Source: Lateolabrax maculatus (lineage: Eukaryota > Chordata > Actinopteri > Acropomatiformes > Lateolabracidae). From it: a DNA stretch of 64,000 bases. The translations under genes were made by a program, and so were the position numbers. The notes beneath the pieces are model-generated. The model did not search any database, was not told the origin of the DNA, and was given only the letters and a program-made list of their open reading frames with translations. Location of the stretch: the NCBI GenBank assembly GCA_031216445.1, contig CM062210.1:13837501-13901500 (forward strand). Direction: 5' to 3'. Positions 57,895 to 64,000 of the stretch are shown here, one piece after another (positions within the stretch are counted from its first letter, which is position 1; each line of letters opens with the position of its first letter).

Positions 57895-58480
57895 AGTTAA
57901 AGGGGCTGTAAGCGATAACGGCATTTTGGCTAACTCCATGTCTGTTCTTGTAGACTAGGATAGACTGTATAAAAGAAGTGGACGTAACCTTTGTGACTTC
58001 ACCCGTTGGTTTGTGAATGGCCATTTTGAACCTGCGAGTTCTATGATTTCGTCGTCGCCATCTTGGTATTTTGTAGCCAGAAGTGACGTTATTTGGACGA
58101 AAGGGTAGCGATGCCTCTATCCTGATTGGCGGTCGCCGGGGTAACAACTTGTCAATCACAAGGTAGCCCCACCCTAAAGCATATGCTGCTTTATCGTCTA
58201 TTTTTGTCTAAGTGTGACCATAATTTACAAATGAACATCATTCTGTACTGAAGAAGACTTTGATTGAGGCAATAAACTCATTAGAAGGATGTTTACTGAG
58301 GTATTAAATAAAGTGAGAAGTAGGGTCATTTTCTCATTGACTTCTATACAATCGGACTTCTTTTGCAGAGAATGGAGTCGCCCCCTGCTGGCCGTGAGAG
58401 AGAAGGCAGGTTTAAGGCACTTCTGCATTGGCTTCACTTTTCAGACCTGGAGGTTGCCACTTCATAACTAGCCTACTGGC
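57895..58480 (+). mobile_element. Abundant teleost repeat (TAGACTGTATAAAAGAAGTGGACG family)
   Basis: The block contains AGACTGTATAAAAGAAGTGG, CCATCTTGGTATTTTGTAGC, GGTAGCCCCACCCTAAAGCA, GTGAGAAGTAGGGTCATTTT, GACTTCTATACAATCGGACT and CACTTTTCAGACCTGGAGG. I recognise this order as a very common non-coding repeat in percomorph fishes. It carries the CTCF-like motif at 58378. Ends are approximate. The first bases (GGGGCTGTAAGCGATAACGG) may belong to a different element. Confidence 0.7.
58378..58391 (-). promoter_or_regulatory. CTCF-like motif inside a dispersed repeat
   Basis: TCGCCCCCTGCTGG matches 13 of 14 positions of the reversed CTCF core. It sits within the 57.9-58.5 kb teleost repeat, so other copies of the family probably carry it too. 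Confidence 0.45.
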
Positions 58481-58679
58481 TGGATCCATACCTATCAATA
58501 AACACATAAAACGCAGCTGGCCAACCAGACAGTTCAGAGTTTTAACAGCATCATTTGTGAACATGTGTAGAGCAACTGGGAGCTGTTCATGGTGTTTTTA
58601 AAACCAACAAGTTTGCTAAAGGGCAACTTGTGAGCAAGTTATTTGAAATGTGATTTGTGGTAACTTTGTTAGAATTTTC

Positions 58680-59515
58680 TTTTTGTCAGAGTTCACATCA
58701 GGCAGACTAACCGAGAGGACGTGGTCGGGGCAGACGGAGAGCTGCAGGCCGAGGCAGAGGAGGAGCAGGAGGCCGTTGTGTCACTTTACACTTTTTACAT
58801 ATGGTTAATGGTAATTGTTCATATTGTAATATTATAGTTTTACATTCACCCCATTGTTGCTTTGGTTCATTTTATGGTACAGGAATGCCAAGGTTGAGAC
58901 TATTAAAATGCTTTATTTTACCATAAGACCAATATAAAACATGTTTTTTTAAAATCACAATATTAACACAATGGGTATTTCAGGAAATTCTGCTGGGGCC
59001 AGGGGTCTTGTGGATGAAGCATGAAATCTGCTGTGGCAGGGATTGTCCTTTTAAAACACAATCGAGAGCAGTCATTATCTGAAAGTACATCACAGGTCAG
59101 GATACATTTTTTTATAACTAATAAATAAACATACTGTGTAATTATTTTAGGTTATAGTGAAGGGTTTTTTTGTCAGTAAATTATGGAGCTCTTTTGGACT
59201 ACAGCTTATATTGACTGGCTAGCCAGTAACAAGCTTGCTGTCGACGAGCCTCGCTATCGTTACTCAGCAAACCAAGTCCATCACAAATGACGAGTGTCCA
59301 GGTAGTGACAACCGCAAACAAATATCGGTATAGCCACTGCAGAATAAAATATAGCGTACCTGTCTAGCTGCATATCACTTTTCAACCCCTTCAAAACCTT
59401 TTCCAGCGATTAAAGTCTGCACCGATGTAAATGCAGGTTTTGCTGAAATAGGTAGTTTCACCTGTTCCGTGCATAGAAGACCGCCACTTTGTAGAGTTCT
59501 ATTTCCTGATTGGAT
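58680..59515. mobile_element. Possible transposon-derived block (uncertain)
   Basis: This stretch follows the repeat above. It has a short CpG-containing segment (58,700-58,785) that is open for about 42 codons on + (VRVHIRQTNREDVVG and then Glu-rich), preceded by a splice-acceptor-like TTTTCTTTTTGTCAG. The part at 59,160-59,515 resembles repeat sequence on the - strand. I cannot name a family. It could also be unique DNA. Confidence 0.25.
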
Positions 59516-62249
59516 AAAGTGGGAACGGGAAAGAAAGAAAGACAGAAAGAAAGAAAAAGATGCAACAAGAGGGGAGAGTAATATGGAGGAATAAAAATGG
59601 CAGAGGGAGAGAAACGGTGGGAGGGAGAGTGACAGCCTCTCTCCCCCCGGGGCTAACGGGGGCTGGCCTCCCTCGGCCTGTGACAGCCAGCCAAACAGGT
59701 ACACTGTGAGATGATTTAAGGTGATAATAACCTCCACTTTGGCGGATGGATGGTGCCTCTCTCATGGCTGCTGATGCTTAATGAATGAAACATTAGTAAA
59801 CACTACTAAAAACATGATTAGAGAGCCCCCCTGCTGACAGCAGGCGAAGTGGAGAGAAAAAAAGATGAGTACGCAAATGTGTCTTCAGCACCACCGACAC
59901 CCACAGTTACACACAAGCACATACATACACCACCCTCCCCTCCCTCTCGTCACTCCGACTGGATTGTTAGATTCTTTTATTCTCACTCATCACTTTTGAA
60001 TAAAAGATGAAAGACAGGAAAGGGGACCTCAGGAGTCAAATCTGTATCATTGTGTGAGTGTGTGTGTATGTGTGTGTTATTGTGATTCCTTTTGTCTTCT
60101 GGGTCTGTTGCTACTAGACCAGATGATATGTGTACAGCAAGGTGTGCCGCCTGCAGATATGCACAAGCCATACAAAGTGGCTTTATCTAGGCAATGAGAC
60201 AAAGCCCTCTAGACGCGAGGTGAAAAGAGGCAAGGACTCACTAAAATAGATATGCACTGTCACTGCCCTACCTACTAGTCTGCCTCAGTTAGGCAGTACT
60301 GGAATACACCCGAAACCGCTGTAATCCATAGGAAAGAAAATTAGGGCCGTGATCTGTTCAGAATATTCTTCTGTACTACTTGTTGCATTACTCATTCACT
60401 CAAGTTCATAAAAATTAGAACAAAAAACATACTCTCCCACTAGTTAAGGTGACAAGCCATGCAGGTGCAGTGGGTTTAGCATCAGCAGTTCATAGTACTT
60501 TTTTCAGTAGTTCAATTAACCTCTGTTATATTTGGATGGCAGAGAAAGTTACTGAAACTATATACATAGCTGGATACCTGTAGAGGTGTTGGAATATATG
60601 TTTGTTGTTATTTGAGTAGACTGCAGATGGATGACTCTGCTCTGCTCTTTAAAGTAAATATTCAGTTAATAAAGAAATCAAGCAAGGTCATTTTTTGCAA
60701 CTTAAAATAATTTTAACTGATGGATTTACATGATGGAAAATAATGTGAATAAAAGTCATTTTGATGAATTTTCTTTACATTGTTCATCTATTTATGGAAT
60801 ACTCTCAGGAGTTTGGTTTAATTTTGTGGGATCACTGATTTAAATTTATTTTATGTCCAGTGGCCAAATTTTAAGAGATTTTCGCTTTCTACAATATCTG
60901 TGAATGGCATGTACGTCATTGATACGGTTAGGGAAAGATCATGATTACGGTTGATAAATAGTGTATGTTGATTGCAGGTTTGTGACGGGAAAGTCGGGGT
61001 TTTTACATGACAATCCTCCTCCCCGACCCCCATACCCTTACAAATACGGCACAGTATTTCCTGGAGTGGCCCTGAATGTGGCATTGGATCTAAATCGTGA
61101 GGTGCAGAATTGGTGTTGAATATGAACAAAACTCCTAGGGATTCAGCTGTTTAAGTTAAATAAAAGAATGGCATGATTGATGTTGTTTACAGAATGACAG
61201 TATTCATTTGTATGCCGCTTTGCTGCATCAGTAGGACGTGTTTCTCCTCATTTGGCACATCCTTACTGTGTCACAGCATTGTATACTCACATGCACAAAT
61301 ATACAGTGACCTCAATGCCTCCTCTACACAGGCACACAAACACAGAAGGTCCACAGAAGACCAAACTATAAACTGCAACCTGGCTCAGTGTGCAACAAGG
61401 TCGGCAGAAACAGCAGTTTACTGTCACCAAGGGGAAACGCCAGAGTGATATCGTTGGCTAACAACACTAAATAGGACAACAGCAAGTCAGAGGGGACACA
61501 ACTAGAGGAAGTGCTCACTCACCTATTTCTAATCATGGACATGTCTTTGGCAGACATGGCGGGACACACAAGGACACACAAACAGGCCAGACCTATCTTT
61601 GACTCTGGAAGGGACGAGAAAAACAAACAAGGGCAGAGAGGATAAAGGGTGTATAAGAGAGTTTGGTGCACAAGAAGTGTAAGTGATGAGAGCAAGAAAC
61701 AACATTCATTCTCATAACTGTAATTATCTATGTACCTGTTTACTACTGCATTTTTCAATCAAAATGTTTTTTGGACTGTCACATCTTTTAGATCGGTTAC
61801 CAGCTTTAGCTCCTACTAGTTTTTGTTTGCATGAGGCTGTTGACATGTTGATGAGGATTAGTTCATGCATAGAAGAAGACTGTAAAGGCACTAACATGGT
61901 CCCCGCATACACCTAATATGTGATTATTTATGGGTTTAAGGGGCTCACTACTCATGGATTTTACCCCAAAAATGTCAAGGGAACTTTTTGGTTATAGAGA
62001 CATACTGAAAACTGATGTGAAAGTCTATATTAAGCTGAATTAGCATCAAATCCATTAATAACATCAAAGATGAAAGATAAATTTCCTCTGAACATTGATG
62101 GTTACCATAATGTTCATATGTATAACACAGTGTGACTTCAGAGTCAAATTAAGTTCACTGGGCTAAATTATGCCAGGCTGAATTCACCCATTTATATGAC
62201 TCTTTTTATGGCTGATTCAAAGCCGCCTAGCTAATCAACGCTCTATTAC
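59516..62249. other. Intergenic, no gene seen
   Basis: A GA-rich patch at 59,520-59,640, then unique AT-rich DNA. Nothing further is supported. Confidence 0.65.
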
Positions 62250-62570
62250 AAAGCTTCTCCATGGCGGCAGTTTGATTGGCTTCAATTTACATAATGGTGG
62301 AACGCTGAGAAAGTGAGGCCTCAACTGCTTTCCATTTCTCTGCCGAGCCGATTAGATAAGTTTATGGATTTGAAACATGTGCGAGGCATTGATTTTATTT
62401 ATTTCATTATTCATTCATTGGTCTATTACACCCGGGAACAAGTAAGTTGTCGGTCTGTGACAATCATGAGGCGAGCATTTCTCCCGTCCTGGACTACGCT
62501 TAGTGCCAGAATCCAATTTGTGTTGGGAATGAGAAAAGTGTTTCATCTGCAGGTGTAGACCTCTGAGAGT
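62250..62570. other. Candidate conserved non-coding element
   Basis: Unique, balanced sequence with AGCTAATCAACG, GGCAGTTTGATTGGC, CCGATTAGATAAG and ACAATCATGAGGCG. One of the few repeat-free blocks in the right flank. Confidence 0.2.
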
Positions 62571-62879
62571 GACACAGATATGCATGCACACACACATTCA
62601 CATGCATAGGGACTTGTGCACACACAACATAAGTATTGGTGACTTGTTACACCCATGTTATTGGTACATTTAAATGAGCAACCTCACACTTTAACATGCG
62701 CTACTGATAAGGACTACAATTTAATAATTTTCCTTTTACATTCCAGTACCTCCCTCTCTGACCTGTTAACTGTTTCCTCTTTTTTCCTGCTGAGCATTCT
62801 TTTGATTTATCTGTATTTATGTTGTTACCATCTGCTACTATGTCTTATTCTGCTGAGAAACAGCTTCAGTTGAAACAAG

Positions 62880-63180
62880 ACTATAGGCTCGGACACACTT
62901 TCTGCATTCTGCGGACTTGTACCAGTCCTGTGGACGTCCATTCATACTATAACTGAGGGTCTGCGTCAGTCTGGCGTTTCACGTTTGCACATTTCCCGGT
63001 GCACACTCCATTCCAGTTGGTGGCAGAAGAAGCATGCGCATTATGGCAACCTCAACAGCGCAAGAAGTGCTCCTTTGTTTGTAGCTTTTGACTGAACAAC
63101 CAGAAAAATGCAAAAAAAGAAAATGTAATGTGCCAATTGTACAAATGCGGGTAATGTTTACCACAATCACCATTTTAGTT
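62880..63180. mobile_element. Possible transposon fragment (low confidence)
   Basis: GGCTCGGACACACTTTCTGC, TCCATTCCAGTTGGTGGCAG and ATGCGCATTATGGCAACCTC look like phrases from a fish DNA transposon, but I cannot set its ends or class. It abuts the next repeat. Confidence 0.3.
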
Positions 63181-63194
63181 TAGCATGTAAGCAT

Positions 63195-63570
63195 GCTGAC
63201 AGTTGCTAATTAGTACTAAACACAAAGTACAGCTGAGGCTGATGGGAATGTCATTATTGCAGCTTTAATTATTGGACAGTGCCTGCAGTGCTGCTAGATG
63301 AAAAGTTAAGAGATCGACAAGGTATATGTCCAGAGGGAAATATACTGTAATTGTATTTACCAAATTTTGTGTCAATCCACATGCTAGATTTTGGGAAATA
63401 TCAAAGGGTAAGTGAAACTTTTGACCTGCTGGTGGCGCTAGAGGAAAAGTCAAGAGAACACCAAAGTCATGGGGATTCATTCTCTGAGGACCATGATAGT
63501 CCGTATCAATTTTCATGGCAATCCATCCAATAGTTGTTGAGATATTTCAGTCTGGACCCAAGAGGTGGAC
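63195..63570 (+). mobile_element. Abundant teleost repeat (CTAATTAGTACTAAACACAAAG family)
   Basis: The copy holds ACTAAACACAAAGTACAGCT, GAGGCTGATGGGAATGTCAT, GGTGGCGCTAGAGGAAAAGT, CACCAAAGTCATGGGGATTC and GGCAATCCATCCAATAGTTG. This is a familiar high-copy fish repeat. It has an internal degenerate duplication: GCTAGATGAAAAGTTAAGAG near 63,295 versus GCTAGAGGAAAAGTCAAGAG near 63,437. Confidence 0.75.
63425..63438 (+). promoter_or_regulatory. Weaker CTCF-like motif inside a dispersed repeat
   Basis: CCTGCTGGTGGCGC matches 12 of 14 positions of the forward core CCASYAGRKGGCRS. It lies in the 63.2-63.57 kb repeat. Confidence 0.25.
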
Positions 63571-64000
63571 AGATCAAATGACATGGCCTCCCTGCCAAGT
63601 CAATCAACTTTCAAAGTAAAGGTTTGCATTGTAAGTAGCCACCATTTACTGCTTACATGTAATAGTATTTAGTACCTGTGTAAAATCCAACAAGAAATAA
63701 AATGTTACACTGTTGCTCAACCCTCACAGGAACATTTTGCAGCTAAAGCTTTTTTAGGCGTCAGAGAGCACAAGACAGGGTCTAACAACAGGTTAAACTA
63801 CACTACTTACACATTGTAAAATGCTTTTTCAGCTATACAGCAATTGAGAAAGATACGGTGCAGTTGTTCCTGTTCAAAGGGCCTTTTTATGCAAGATATG
63901 GAGTTTGTACACCAGCTGCCCATACAGTGTAGATTGTGGACCAGTAAAGAAAAACTGGGTTAGAGAGATAATATTTCAACAACACAGTGGTCTGAACATA
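63571..64000. other. Intergenic, no gene seen
   Basis: AT-rich sequence after the repeat; nothing recognised up to the window edge. Confidence 0.6.

Noticed and set aside
1..64000. Search for CRISPR arrays, operons, defence or phage genes and microRNAs known to me
   Set aside because: The window is animal chromosomal DNA. No regular spacer arrays, prokaryotic gene clusters or familiar microRNA sequences were seen.

Overview
The window is vertebrate genomic DNA, most likely from a spiny-rayed (percomorph) teleost. It has long gene-free stretches, many (CA)n, (GT)n and (GA)n microsatellites, a CpG-island promoter, short GT-AG introns, and several dispersed repeats that I recognise from memory as common in percomorph genomes. 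There are no operons, bacterial genes, CRISPR arrays or rRNA genes, and no convincing free-standing tRNA gene.

Only one protein-coding gene can be supported. It is slc35b3, on the + strand, encoding the Golgi/ER 3'-phosphoadenosine 5'-phosphosulfate (PAPS) transporter 2. A CpG island at about 35.94-36.56 kb holds the promoter and a non-coding first exon with a 24-codon upstream ORF. Nine coding exons follow (37,587-43,008) and join in frame to give 374 residues. An in-frame stop in exon 1 fixes the start codon. The 3' UTR runs to about 43.64 or 43.87 kb. The second poly(A) signal is followed by a long GT/GGGTGT microsatellite that could act as its GU-rich downstream element.

Left of the gene (1-36 kb) I find no gene. 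This side has microsatellites, unique sequence rich in homeodomain-type TAATTA/ATTA motifs, a full-core CTCF-like site at 10.49 kb, a paired CArG/MEF2 site at 10.98 kb, a 34-bp near-perfect palindrome at 0.2 kb, and few recognisable transposons before 32 kb. In human, SLC35B3 borders the large 6p24 gene desert towards TFAP2A (known synteny, from memory). The left flank may correspond to that regulatory desert, but this is inference.

Right of the gene (44-64 kb) I again find no gene, but repeats are much denser: a hAT-type MITE with 12-bp terminal inverted repeats and an 8-bp target duplication, nested in an older repeat; a tRNA-derived SINE; an L2/CR1-like LINE reverse-transcriptase relic; and two well-known teleost repeats carrying CTCF-like motifs. 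Apart from slc35b3, the open reading frames look like chance frames, microsatellite translations or repeat sequence. I see no evidence for a wholly new biological system. The observations most worth checking are the repeat-borne regulatory motifs, the inverted repeat beside the promoter, and the possible constrained elements on the left.
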